Source: Streptomyces sp. NBC_00582
GTDB taxonomy: Bacteria; Actinomycetota; Actinomycetes; Streptomycetales; Streptomycetaceae
Length of the DNA stretch: 64,000 nt
Assembly (NCBI RefSeq): GCF_036345155.1
Contig: NZ_CP107772.1
Span: 10,602,001 to 10,666,000, forward strand
Direction: 5' to 3'
Shown: one piece after another, positions 52,040 to 61,331 of the stretch
Layout of the letters: each line of letters starts with the position of its first letter
Position numbering within the stretch: position 1 is the stretch's first letter
Translations under genes and position numbers: made by a program
Notes under the pieces: model-generated
Databases searched by the model: none
What the model saw: the letters and a program-made list of their open reading frames with translations, nothing else
What the model was told of the DNA's origin: nothing

Positions 52040-52648
52040 ATGCGAGTGACCAAGGCACAGGCGGAGCAGAACCGTGCGCACATCGTCGCGACAGCCGCCC
52101 GGCTGTTCCGCGAGCGCGGCTATGACGGTGTCGGCGTGGCGGAACTGATGGCGGCCGCCGGGTTCACCCATGGCGGGTTCTACAAGCACTTCCGTTCCAA
52201 GGCCGACCTGATGGCCGAAGCGTCCGCGAGCGGGCTCTCGCAGACGGCGGCACGGACGGAAGGCCTGGGCCTCACCGAGTTCGTCGAGAGCTACGTCTCC
52301 CGCGAGCATCGCGACGGGCGCGGCGACGGCTGCACCATCGCGGCCCTCAGCGGCGACGCCGCACGTCAGCCGGCGGACATCAGGACGGAGTTCGCGGCCG
52401 GGATCGAGAACCTGCTGACGGCCCTTCAGGCCCCGAGCGGCACGTCGGAGGATGCGGACCAGCGCGCGGCCCGCGCCATGGTGATCGACATGCTCGCCCA
52501 TTCGGTCGGCGCGGTCATGCTGTCGCGGGCCTGCCCGGACGGTTCTCCGCTGGCGGACGAAATCCTCGAGGTCTGCCGCAAGGAAATCCTCGCCTCACTG
52601 GCACACGACAGCAGCGACCGGCCGGCGGCACGGAGCCCGGAAGCCTGA
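52040..52648 (+). CDS. TetR-family regulator (third, distinct type)
   Basis: Protein of 202 residues. HTH: IVATAARLFRERGYDGVGVA, then LMAAAGFTHGGFYKHFRSKA. The recognition helix differs from paralogues A and B. The C-terminal domain contains REHRDGRGDGCTIAALSGDA, typical of the AcrR-like group with a GCTxAAL segment. ATG 52040 is chosen over GTG 51977, which lies inside the palindrome. Divergent from hydrolase 3. Confidence 0.9.
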   Translation: MRVTKAQAEQNRAHIVATAARLFRERGYDGVGVAELMAAAGFTHGGFYKHFRSKADLMAEASASGLSQTAARTEGLGLTEFVESYVSREHRDGRGDGCTIAALSGDAARQPADIRTEFAAGIENLLTALQAPSGTSEDADQRAARAMVIDMLAHSVGAVMLSRACPDGSPLADEILEVCRKEILASLAHDSSDRPAARSPEA

Positions 52649-53048
52649 CCGCAGCCGACCGGCCACCCGAGGGTCAGAGGCTGACGAGCCTGCGATTTTG
52701 AGCCGCTGGTGCGGCATGCAGTGCCTTCTCCAAGGGTGGTCTGCGCCGCTGCCGAGAGCTGTTCGTGCCGTCGACGAAGTCACGGCACCGGACGTGAGAA
52801 CGGGAGACCAGCACGTGACGACCGGCGCGCGCATGCCGGGGCATTGTCGGTCGCGTTTTCCGTGTTCGGACCCCGGCGGGTGCGGCGGGGCCCTCCGGCT
52901 GGGAGAGCCGGCGGCCGGGCTGCCGTTGAGGCGTGCCCGGCCGCCGTGGGGACCCCTCGTGAGCCGGGGGGAACCCGCCCGGGGTGTCGCGGCGCCTACG
53001 GGCGCCCTGTGGGGGCGCTGCGGTCGGTCGTGGGTGCGGCCGGGGCGA
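52649..53048. other. Gap without recognised gene
   Basis: No frame shows known motifs. The stretch separates the TetR gene from the convergent hydratase-like gene and may hold their terminators, though no strong hairpin was identified. Confidence 0.4.
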
Positions 53049-53879
53049 TCAGAGGGCTTCGCTGACCCGGCCGATGTACTCGCCCAGCTGGTACTCGACG
53101 TCGAGGCCCTTTTCGGCGGCCAGGGCGCCGAGTCCGACCGCGCGCGCGGCGAATCCCGGCTGCGTCAGGGTGCCCGCGAACTCGCCGAAGGAGGCGACCA
53201 GGTGGGCGTCCGGCGGCAGGGTGGCCCGGTTGACCTGGGACTTCGCGGTTGCCAGTGCCTGCCGGTCGAAGGAGGCGAGGCGGGCGACGGTCGCGTCGAC
53301 GAAGGCGTCGAGTTCCGCGTCGGGCAGGGTCCGGGTGACCCATCCCCAGCGCTCGGCCAACTCGGCGTCGTAGTCGGCGCTGGTCAGGATCGCCTCCAGG
53401 GCGCGGTCGCGACCGAGGGAGCGCGGGAGCCGCTCGCCGCCGCCTCCGCCGGGGACGAGGCCGAGGCCGACCTCGGGCTGGCCGAAGAACGCCTTCTCGC
53501 GGCTGGCGTAGCGCAGGTCGCAGGCGAGGGCCAGCTCGTTGCCGGCGCCCCGGGTACGGCCCCGGATGGCCGCGATACTGACGAACGGAGCCTTGCTCAG
53601 CCGCAGGACCATGTCGGTCCACAACGGGTTGTCGTCCTCGTGCTCGGGCACGGGGAGGTCGGCGGCCGCGGCGGCGTCGAAGTGGTTGATGAAGAAGTCG
53701 GGAAGTTCGCTGGCGAAGACGACGACCTGGATGTCCGGGTCGTTCTCCAGCTCCGAGACGATCTTGTGCAGCGTCACGATCGACTCGGGAACCACCAGGT
53801 TCACGGGAGGATTCGAGAACGTGATCCTGGCCGTCCGGGGGGTCGTCCGCTCCAGGCGGATCGTGCTGGGCTGGCTCAT
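53049..53879 (-). CDS. Enoyl-CoA hydratase/isomerase-family protein
   Basis: Crotonase-fold protein of 276 residues. The oxyanion-hole segments are INHFDAAAAADL and IRGRTRGAGNELALACDLRY; the glutamate expected in the second active-site helix is in FGQPEVGLGLVPGGGGGERL. A standard hydratase has two catalytic glutamates; here GRTRGAGNE keeps one equivalent, so hydratase or isomerase activity is plausible but not certain. ATG 53879 has a weak ribosome site. An operator-like site lies about 220 bp upstream. Confidence 0.9.
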   Translation of the reverse strand: MSQPSTIRLERTTPRTARITFSNPPVNLVVPESIVTLHKIVSELENDPDIQVVVFASELPDFFINHFDAAAAADLPVPEHEDDNPLWTDMVLRLSKAPFVSIAAIRGRTRGAGNELALACDLRYASREKAFFGQPEVGLGLVPGGGGGERLPRSLGRDRALEAILTSADYDAELAERWGWVTRTLPDAELDAFVDATVARLASFDRQALATAKSQVNRATLPPDAHLVASFGEFAGTLTQPGFAARAVGLGALAAEKGLDVEYQLGEYIGRVSEAL

Positions 53880-54099
53880 GGCGTGGTTTCCGTTTCGTGT
53901 TTCGTAGGGGGCTTGGGCCTGCGTGGCCGTGATCGCGTTCGGCGACCACGGAGCTGTCGCGCCTGGTGGGGTGAGGGTGTCGTCGGCTTGTCACTCGCAG
54001 CCGCGTCGGCTGGGCCGGCCCCGCCTGCACCTGTGCGGCATGGTGTGGGCTCCGTTCGTTCGGGCCATGGCGAGCCGGCGCTCGGTCCCCACCATTTAC

Positions 54100-54113
54100 C
54101 TTATGATCGTAAT
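54100..54113. promoter_or_regulatory. ATTACG-type site 7 (hydratase)
   Basis: CTTATGATCGTAAT matches 12 of 14 bases of the consensus palindrome, 221 bp upstream of the hydratase-like gene. The surrounding 53880-54491 has no intact gene; at 54244-54440 on the minus strand a short frame reads SAVGAAVITGMAGVITALGD, then LIVTPALPSLRKDLGGG, which could be a small protein or relic. Confidence 0.65.
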
Positions 54114-54491
54114 ACAATAGGCCGGAAAACGCCCGCCGGGCAAGACCCGGCATGCGGGGCGAGCCACCGGCCGGCCGTATCGCATGGATGGCCGACCGGC
54201 GAACCGCAGCCGTCGAGACCGTCCGGCGGCGTTCGAGAGTGGGAAGGGCCAGGCGGTCAGGCGGGCGGGGGAGATCCTCGCTTCCGGGCGAGGCCGCCGC
54301 CGAGGTCTTTGCGGAGGGAGGGGAGGGCGGGGGTGACGATCAGGTCGCCGAGCGCGGTGATGACTCCGGCCATGCCGGTGATGACCGCGGCCCCGACGGC
54401 ACTGCCTCCCGAACCGGTTGCTTGTGATGCTGTGTCAGGACGTTCCCTTGGCGGACGCGCCTGGCGGTTGGTCGGCGGGGGCGGGTGCTCC

Positions 54492-55190
54492 TCAGGGGAG
54501 CTGCGGGTAGAGCACCGAGACGCCCCCGGACAGGGCTGCCTGTGCCTGGCGGGCCGCGTTGTCGGCGAGGATCTCGTAGGCGCCGGCGGCGATGCCGTCC
54601 ACGGCGATGCGCGCGATGTCGGCCGGGTCGGACTTGGCCGCGTCGACGGTACGGACCATGTCGGTGTCCATGTAGCCCACATGCAGACCGGCCACGCGGA
54701 TGCCCTGGTCGGCCAGTTGCACGCGCAGGGTGTTGGTGAGCGACCACTCCGCGGACTTGGCGGCGCAGTAGGCGCCGAACTCCGGGAAGCTGACCCAGGA
54801 CAGCCCGGACAGGACGTTCAGCATGGCCCCGCCGCCGTTGGCCGCGATCTGGGGCGCGAAGGCGCGGGCCACCGTCAGGGTGCCGAGGTAGTGGGTGTTC
54901 ATCTCCAGGCGGATGTCGTCCAGGTCGGCGGTGAGCAGGTCGGCGCCGGTGGAGGAGCCCGCGTTGTTGACCAGGATGGTCACGTCGCCGGTGGCCTTGG
55001 CGGCGGCCGCGACGGAGGCGGGGTCGGTGATGTCGAGTGCGATCGGCTTGGCGCCGGGCAGGTCGACCTGGTCGGGGTTGCGGGCGCCGGCATACACGGT
55101 GGCGCCACGGCTGAGCAGTTCGGCGGCGAGGGCCCGGCCGAAGCCCCGGTTCGCTCCGGTGACAAGGGCGGTGCTGGCGGAGAGGTCCAT
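54492..55190 (-). CDS. SDR-family oxidoreductase
   Basis: Cytosolic NAD(P)-dependent dehydrogenase of 232 residues, classical SDR type. Cofactor motif TALVTGANRGFGRALAAELL, structural NNAGSSTG, catalytic serine in LSGLSWVSF and the YxxxK pair in FGAYCAAKSAEW. Near the cofactor end YAGARNP suggests NADP preference. ATG 55190 follows GGGAA. The perfect ATTACGATCGTAAT site is 76 bp upstream. Probably acts on an alcohol or ketone intermediate of the same pathway as the OYE. Confidence 0.93.
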   Translation of the reverse strand: MDLSASTALVTGANRGFGRALAAELLSRGATVYAGARNPDQVDLPGAKPIALDITDPASVAAAAKATGDVTILVNNAGSSTGADLLTADLDDIRLEMNTHYLGTLTVARAFAPQIAANGGGAMLNVLSGLSWVSFPEFGAYCAAKSAEWSLTNTLRVQLADQGIRVAGLHVGYMDTDMVRTVDAAKSDPADIARIAVDGIAAGAYEILADNAARQAQAALSGGVSVLYPQLP

Positions 55191-55192
55191 GA

Positions 55193-55842
<650 letters not shown>

Positions 55843-55929
55843 ATCCGCGCCGGGACCCGAGCCGCCCACAGGCATCGGCAGAACTCCTCTCGTAAGCCCT
55901 ATCTGACCTGCTGTCACCTGTCCCCGCAT

Positions 55930-56270
55930 CTCGGGGGAACCTCACCCGCTCCCCGACCTTCGGGTTGGCACCAGGTGCCGGGCATGCCTTCGGCGGTGGT
56001 GACCAGGTAGAGCCGGAACGCCCAGAAGGTGCGGGAGTGACTGCGGCGGTAGCCGTATCCGGCGTGACCGGCCAGGCCGGAGCGCTTGACCGTCTCGCGG
56101 GAGGCGGCTCAGGGCAGCGGCGTGGAGTCGATCAGCCGGAGGCTGTCATGCCAGGTCGGCACCTGCCGGGCCGGCGTCTCTGTCACCGGACTGATCATCC
56201 GCCCGGCGGCGTTGAGACGCTTGTTGTAGGCGGGCTGCTGCAGGTAGCGGAAGAGGTCCCCAGCCGGGCA
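55930..56270 (-). pseudogene. IS982-type transposase relic
   Basis: The minus strand reads DLFRYLQQPAYNKRLNAAGR, then TWHDSLRLIDSTPLP, an in-frame TGA, then AASRETVKRSGLAGHAGYGY and SHSRTFWAFRLYLVTTAEGM. These are consecutive IS982-family blocks including the DSTPLP catalytic-acid region. It is truncated on both sides and contains an internal stop, so it is inactive. IS982 was judged from memory of the block order; other DDE families are possible. Confidence 0.7.
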
Positions 56271-56497
56271 TGGGCAAAGCGAATCCGTGCGCGCCCTGGA
56301 GGAGGGGGACTGCCAGGTCCGGCGCGCGGTGGGTGCAGCCGGTCGACGGTGGGGTGGACATGCCGCAGTCGGCGTAATGGCCCCGTACGGCCGCTGTGCG
56401 GCGGCACTCTGTACGCACTGTGTTCGAGAGGGACACCGTGCCCGTCGCCGGATACGCGGGAGTGGCAGCTCAGGGACGCTGGGGGGAGGGTGGGGTC

Positions 56498-57739
56498 ATG
56501 GCGGAAGGCGGCCGGAAGCCTCGTCGGAGCGTGCCCGACCGGTCGGAAGGATTCGGTGAGCGGCTGCTGGGCCTGTTGCTGGACCGGGCTCACGAGATGC
56601 CGCCGCAGCTGATCGCTCCACTGGTCGCGCAGGAGGTGGCCAAGATCGGCGGCCGTGAGGTGTCGATCCTGCTGCAGGACTACGGGCAGGAACTGCTGGC
56701 GCCGCTGCCGGGCAGGGGACTGCTGGTCGGCGGGCCTGAGCCGATCGGCGACTCTCCCGCGGGCCGGGCGTTCCTCAACGCGACCGCTGTCGAGGTCCGG
56801 CAGGCGGGCGGCGTCCGGATGTATCTGCCTCTGCTGGACGGCAGCGACCAGGTGGGGGTAATGGCCGTCACCCTGGACACCGTCGACGACGACGACCGGC
56901 GCCTGCTGGGCAGGCTCGCCGGGCTGGTCGCCGACATCATCGTCACCAAGCACAGCTACACCGACCAGTTCTTCCAGGCCAGACGCCGCGAACCCATGAG
57001 CGTCGCGGCGGAGATGCAGTGGTCCCTGCTGCCGCCGCTGGCGATGTCGGTTCCGCAGGTCGCGGTCGCCGGGATCCTGGAACCCGCCTACAACATCGCC
57101 GGTGACAGCTTCGACTACGCCCTCAACGACACGATCCTGCACGCCGCCGTGTTCGACGCGATGGGCCACGGCCTGGAGGCCGCCACGATGGCGACCGTCG
57201 CCGTCGGCGCCTACCGCCACGCCCGGCGCGCCTTGGTCGACCTGTCCGAGAAGTACATCTTCATGGACCAGGCCATCTCCCAGATGTTCGGGCCCGAACG
57301 CTTCGTCACGGCTCAGATGATGCATCTGGACATCGTGGAGGGCAGTCTGCTGTGGGTGAACGCGGGCCACCCGGCTCCGCTGCTGATCCGCGACCGTCAG
57401 GTCGTGGAGCGGCTGGAGAGCGCGACCACCCTGCCGGTCGGCTTCGGCGGACAACGACCCAAGATCAGCGGGCGACAGCTCCGGCGCGGTGATCGCGTGC
57501 TGTTCTACACCGACGGCGTCATCGAGGAGCGCAACCTCGCCGGAGAGACCTTCGGCGAGGACCGTCTCATCAACTGCATCAACAGCATGCAGCCGGTAGA
57601 AGAGGGACTGCGCGGAGAGCTTCGCCGGCTCTCCCACACCCTCAAGGGAGAACGAGGCGGGCACACCAGCGACGACGCGACGCTCTTCCTGGTCGAGTGG
57701 CGCGGAGGTACTGCCGACTACCTGACCGTCCTGGCCTGA
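56498..57739 (+). CDS. SpoIIE/PP2C-type serine phosphatase with GAF-like sensor domain
   Basis: Protein phosphatase of 413 residues. The N-terminal part (about 45-185) is GAF-like (VRMYLPLLDGSDQVGVMAVT). The C-terminal SpoIIE PP2C domain (about 195-400) has AAEMQWSLLPPLA, GDSFDYAL, FDAMGHGLEAATMA, LLWVNAGHPAPLLI, FYTDGVIEERN and SDDATLFLVEW, keeping the metal-binding aspartates. It has no anti-sigma kinase domain. ATG 56498 follows a GGGAGG stretch; an in-frame GTG at 56396 is less likely. In Streptomyces such proteins dephosphorylate anti-sigma antagonist proteins; no partner gene is adjacent. Confidence 0.9.
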   Translation: MAEGGRKPRRSVPDRSEGFGERLLGLLLDRAHEMPPQLIAPLVAQEVAKIGGREVSILLQDYGQELLAPLPGRGLLVGGPEPIGDSPAGRAFLNATAVEVRQAGGVRMYLPLLDGSDQVGVMAVTLDTVDDDDRRLLGRLAGLVADIIVTKHSYTDQFFQARRREPMSVAAEMQWSLLPPLAMSVPQVAVAGILEPAYNIAGDSFDYALNDTILHAAVFDAMGHGLEAATMATVAVGAYRHARRALVDLSEKYIFMDQAISQMFGPERFVTAQMMHLDIVEGSLLWVNAGHPAPLLIRDRQVVERLESATTLPVGFGGQRPKISGRQLRRGDRVLFYTDGVIEERNLAGETFGEDRLINCINSMQPVEEGLRGELRRLSHTLKGERGGHTSDDATLFLVEWRGGTADYLTVLA

Positions 57740-58339
57740 GCTTGTCCAAACACCCGAGCGCGGACTCGAAGCAGCGATGCGCAAGACCGCCGGACCCAGG
57801 TCTTCGGCATGGCTGTGAGCTTGTCGCCGTCTGATGGCTCAACCCACCCCAGCCGCGTCACTAACCTGCCCGAACGGCACACCTAGCCACTTGCCCCTGA
57901 AGAAGTCTCGTGCTGCCTCTGGGCAGAGCTGGGTTGCGTCCTGACAAGTGGTGTACGGGTTCGACCTGATCCGTCGGGTGCCGCAAAAGCTGCGTGCGGC
58001 CGCCCCCGGCACGGCGTTGGCTGCGCCCCGGTGCCAAGGTCGTGGTGGTGCTGACCGCAGACGGAGAGGCGGCCGTCCTCGGCCGCACAGCCGACGGCTG
58101 CGGTCGCACGACGGGTGTCCCCTGGGACCCGGCGGTAGTAACGAGCAGCAGCGCCGTGGCCGTACGCCGTTCTCCGTACGGCGGGAGGGGGCCAGGGCCC
58201 GGGGCAGGAGCGGCAGGCCGGGCCGGTGGTTGTCGCGGTTCCACGAGAGCCGGTCCGTCGGTGGTGGTCGAAGGGCGGTCCGTGAACGGAGAGGTATCAG
58301 ACCGAACTGCTCGTCGTGCACCACCGGGTGCTCGGCCGG
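57740..58339. other. Gap without recognised gene
   Basis: About 600 bp. A plus-strand frame reading GAKVVVVLTADGEAAVLGRT near 58024-58090 looks coding-like but has no start, no known family and ends in low complexity. No hairpin or repeat stands out. Confidence 0.35.
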
Positions 58340-58525
58340 CTAGAAGCCGTGGGTATGTCCGGCACTGGTGAAGTCCGACCGCCCCGGAAGGGCGACGAGG
58401 AACTCGTCGCCCTTGAAATCCTCGGAAAGCAGTACGGGCACCTGGCGTGCCGTCAAAGCCCTGCAGCCCAGCCGTTGTAGTTCAACCACGACGGGGTACC
58501 CCTGGCGGCTGATCGGAACGGCCAC
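58340..58525 (-). CDS. Small hypothetical protein
   Basis: Predicted protein of 61 residues starting at GTG 58525 behind an excellent GGAGGGGAC ribosome site. It begins VAVPISRQGYPVVVELQRLG and contains LTARQVPVLLSEDFKGDEFL. No family recognised and no neighbour that would suggest a role. Confidence 0.5.
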   Translation of the reverse strand: MAVPISRQGYPVVVELQRLGCRALTARQVPVLLSEDFKGDEFLVALPGRSDFTSAGHTHGF

Positions 58526-58744
58526 GTCCCCTCCTTTGGCCGCATGACTGATGACATGAGTGCACCAGCATGGTGGATCTTCGTGGAGGCGGGAGTCACT
58601 CCGCACACGTACGCCGCTGCCGGCGCACGCAAGAACGTGGCTCCGGCAAGGTGTCGCAGGCGGAGATCATCTCCCCGGGGTCGATCCGGCCCTCGTGACC
58701 GCTCAGCAGCAGCGCATGATGCAGTCAGCCCCGAGCGCTCGGCG

Positions 58745-59374
58745 TCAGGCGGACTGCCGCGGTGTCTGCTCGCCGGCTGCGGGCACGGGCGCGTCGGGGG
58801 CGGAGTAGAAGACGGCAGTGCCCTGCTTGGTGCGCTGGGCCTGGCTCTTGGCCACGAGGCCTTCCAGCGTCGTGCGCACCACGGTGGTCTTCACCGCGCG
58901 CTCGGGATGCAGCTGTCCCAGCGCGGTGGTGATCTCGGCAGCCGAGCGGGGCTCTGCCTGCCCGGCCAGGTGTTCCCGTACGAGGTCCACCAGCTTGGGC
59001 AGAGCAGGCGGCTGGGCATCCGCCGCAGCCGCGGTGGCGGCGGTCTTCTTGCTGGTGCGCTTCTTCGCCGGGGCGGGCTTCTTATCCTTTGCCTGCTTGG
59101 CCGCACCGGATGCTGCCGTGGCCTTCTTGCGGGGAGCGGGTACCGCCGTGACGGGCTCGGCGGCAGGCGCATCGGGCGCCGCCGGGACACCGAGAGCCTG
59201 CTGGAGGCTCACCAGGACGGTGTGATCGTGCCGCACGGCGGCCAGCTGCTCCTGCAGCGCTTCGATCTCACCGCTGAGGCGTTCCTGCTCCTTCAGGTTG
59301 CGTTCCAGATCGCCTGCGACCTGGGCGCTGTAGTGGGAGGTCAACCCGGCTGTCGGGGTGGCGGTTTCGGACAT
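58745..59374 (-). CDS. Coiled-coil winged-helix regulatory protein with Lys/Ala-rich linker
   Basis: Protein of 209 residues in three parts. Residues about 15-65 form a coiled-coil (DLERNLKEQERLSGEIEALQ). About 80-125 is a Lys/Ala/Pro-rich linker resembling histone-H1-like tails (KKPAPAKKRTSKKTAATAAA). The C-terminal part (about 125-195) is a winged helix (LVDLVREHLAGQAEPRSAAE, VVRTTLEGLVAKSQAQRTKQ). It may act as a nucleoid- or DNA-associated regulator. ATG 59374 is preferred; GTG 59383 is possible. Confidence 0.75.
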   Translation of the reverse strand: MSETATPTAGLTSHYSAQVAGDLERNLKEQERLSGEIEALQEQLAAVRHDHTVLVSLQQALGVPAAPDAPAAEPVTAVPAPRKKATAASGAAKQAKDKKPAPAKKRTSKKTAATAAAADAQPPALPKLVDLVREHLAGQAEPRSAAEITTALGQLHPERAVKTTVVRTTLEGLVAKSQAQRTKQGTAVFYSAPDAPVPAAGEQTPRQSA

Positions 59375-59636
59375 GATGCTCACAGCCTTCCTGTGTGCCG
59401 CGGCCGATGAGCGGCGAGCCCATGGCGTACACGACGTCGATGGTTCGTGCTCTCCCGCCTGCTGTCGTGGTGGCAGCGGCAGTTACTGGCGCACATGTTT
59501 GTTGTAGCGATGGTACGGAAGACGGCCGCGTTGTTCTCTGTCATGCGGCTGAGAGCTGATGTGTGAGGCCCGGCAGGGTCGCGGATCAGGGCGCAGGCCT
59601 GTGTGCGGGACGCAGACGAGTGCGTCCGGTTGGGGG

Positions 59637-60554
59637 TCAGAGGGCAGGTTCGAAGACGTAGGTGAAGGATCCGGTGGCGGTGCCGCCGGGGGTGGTGACG
59701 GTGATGTCGACGGTGCCTTCCTGTCCGCTGGGCGGGGAGGTGGCGATGAGCGTGGTGTCGGAGACGGCGGTGAAGGTGGCGGGGACGCCGTTGAAGGTGA
59801 CCTGGTCGGTGGCGGCCAGCCCGGTGCCGGTGATGCTGACGTCGGTACCGCCGGTGGTGGGGCCCGTGCCGGGGCTGACGCCGGTGACGGCGGGTGTGCC
59901 GAGGTAGGTGTAGAGCGGGCCCTCGGCGCGCCCGCCGGGGGTGAACACGGTGATGGTGACGCCGCCCGCGACAGGAGCCCCGACACCGGCCGGTGTCCTG
60001 ACGGCCAGATGCGTGTCGGAGACCTTCTGGATGACGGCCCGGCGGGGCCCGAAGTACACGTCGGTGGCTCCGGCCAGGTCGCGGCCGGTGATGGTGATCT
60101 CCTGGTCGCTGCCGGCGAGGGGGCCCGCGGCGGGGCTGATGCCGGTGAGGGCGGGAAGGGGCCGGTAGTAGAAGGTTCCGAGGATTCCGGTGCCGCCCGC
60201 GGTGGTGACCGTCACCGGGACGGCGCCGCTTCCGGCAGGGGCGGTGACGGTCAGCGAGGTGTCCGTGTTGGCGGTGATGGCGGCCGGGGCAGTGCCGAAA
60301 CGCACGGAGCTCGCGCCGGCCAGGTGGCGGCCGGTGATCGTCACCCGGGTGCCGCCGGCCGTGGATCCCTGGTCGGGGATCACGGTCGTCGCCATGACGC
60401 TCACGCTGCCCGACGCGTTGTCGGTCACGTAGGCGTGTGTCCCGCCGGGGGTGATCGCGATGCAGGTGGGACCGTCTCCGACGTCGATGTTCTCCACGAC
60501 CGTGTGGGTGGCGGCGTCGATCACGCTCACCGTGTCCGGCTCGCCACGTCTGTA
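59637..60554 (-). pseudogene. 3' part of a YVTN/IPT-domain surface protein, cut at its 5' end
   Basis: The surviving frame starts in a YVTN beta-propeller repeat (TVSVIDAATHTVVENIDVGD, then CIAITPGGTHAYVTDNASGS). It then has three IPT/TIG immunoglobulin-like domains (STAGGTRVTITGRHLAGASS, PLAGSDQEITITGRDLAGAT, PTTGGTDVSITGTGLAATDQ). A complete relative would have several more YVTN repeats and a signal peptide. Upstream sequence switches to a transposase relic, so insertion probably removed the 5' end. The gap 59384-59636 on the other side shows no gene. Confidence 0.8.
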
Positions 60555-60560
60555 ATCGTT

Positions 60561-60727
60561 CTGTTCAGATTTTCTGACAGTCTGCCCGCGCCGCGCCTCG
60601 GGGTCACGTCGCCCTGCCCCGACCGCGTGCGCCGACGAATACGGCCGGCCCGGCTGCCGGCGACCAGGCTGCCGACGCCATCGCCTGGCAGGAACGGCCG
60701 CAGCCGTTCCCACTCCGCATCCGTCAA
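60561..60727 (-). pseudogene. N-terminal transposase fragment (IS5-type)
   Basis: The frame starting near 60727 reads MTDAEWERLRPFLPGDGVGS, the standard opening of IS5-group (DUF4096) transposases, and then loses similarity. Beside it CTGTTCAGATTTTCTGACAG (60561-60580) forms an imperfect inverted repeat that may be an element end. The element is otherwise gone. Confidence 0.7.
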
Positions 60728-60769
60728 GTCACCCCGCCCCCATCGGGGGTGCGGTCGGCCGGCGTGTTG

Positions 60770-61195
60770 TCAGCAGTGCCGCAGCCCGTACCTGCTGGGG
60801 TCGGCGTCGAACCAGCTGGGAGTGAACACCCAGTCCGCCGGCACGTATCCCTCGCTGCCCTCGCTGATCCAGTCGGGCACCGTGCGGTACCAGGTCGTGT
60901 TCCCGCCGCCGTGCAGCCCGCCCGTCGACCAGCAGGTGAAGTAGCTGAACGTCGACTTCAGCAGGCCGTTGAAGGGGCTCTCGTGGAACGGCTCCAGCCG
61001 GGTCGGTGCGTCCCCGCGGTTCCCGCACCACAGCCGCCCGTCGTGGGCCCGGACGCCGCACTCGGGCGCCGCCGCAGCCGCTGCCGCTGCCGGAGCCGCC
61101 GGAGCCGCCTGCGCGGAGGGTGCGGCCAGAGTTCCGGCCAGCACGGTGGCCAGCGCGGTGGAAAGCATGGCCGCCTTGAGGTGTTTCCCGAACAT
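60770..61195 (-). CDS. Secreted Cys-containing small protein
   Basis: Protein of 141 residues with a clear signal peptide (FGKHLKAAMLSTALATVLAG) and an Ala/Pro stretch. The mature part, about 90 residues, contains CGVRAHDGRLWCGNRGDAPT and YFTCWSTGGLHGGGNTTWYR and ends RYGLRHC, giving four cysteines able to form two disulphides. Similar small secreted proteins with an SH3-like arrangement occur in Streptomyces. ATG 61195 follows AAGGAG. It lies 136 bp downstream of the NlpC/P60 gene on the same strand. Function unknown. Confidence 0.82.
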   Translation of the reverse strand: MFGKHLKAAMLSTALATVLAGTLAAPSAQAAPAAPAAAAAAAAPECGVRAHDGRLWCGNRGDAPTRLEPFHESPFNGLLKSTFSYFTCWSTGGLHGGGNTTWYRTVPDWISEGSEGYVPADWVFTPSWFDADPSRYGLRHC

Positions 61196-61331
61196 GGTTC
61201 TCCTTCGTTGTCGTTGCATGGAGAGGGCGTGATCGACAGTGGTCGGGCACGCCGTCGGACAGGCCGCCGGACCGGCCGGCGACGGTTGTCGACGCGGTGG
61301 CCGGCCGGGCGGCCTCGCGTGGCGGAACGGT

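Noticed and set aside
57960..58340. Plus-strand frames reading GAKVVVVLTADGEAAVLGRT
   Set aside because: No start codon with ribosome site, no family and rapid decay into Gly/Arg-rich sequence.
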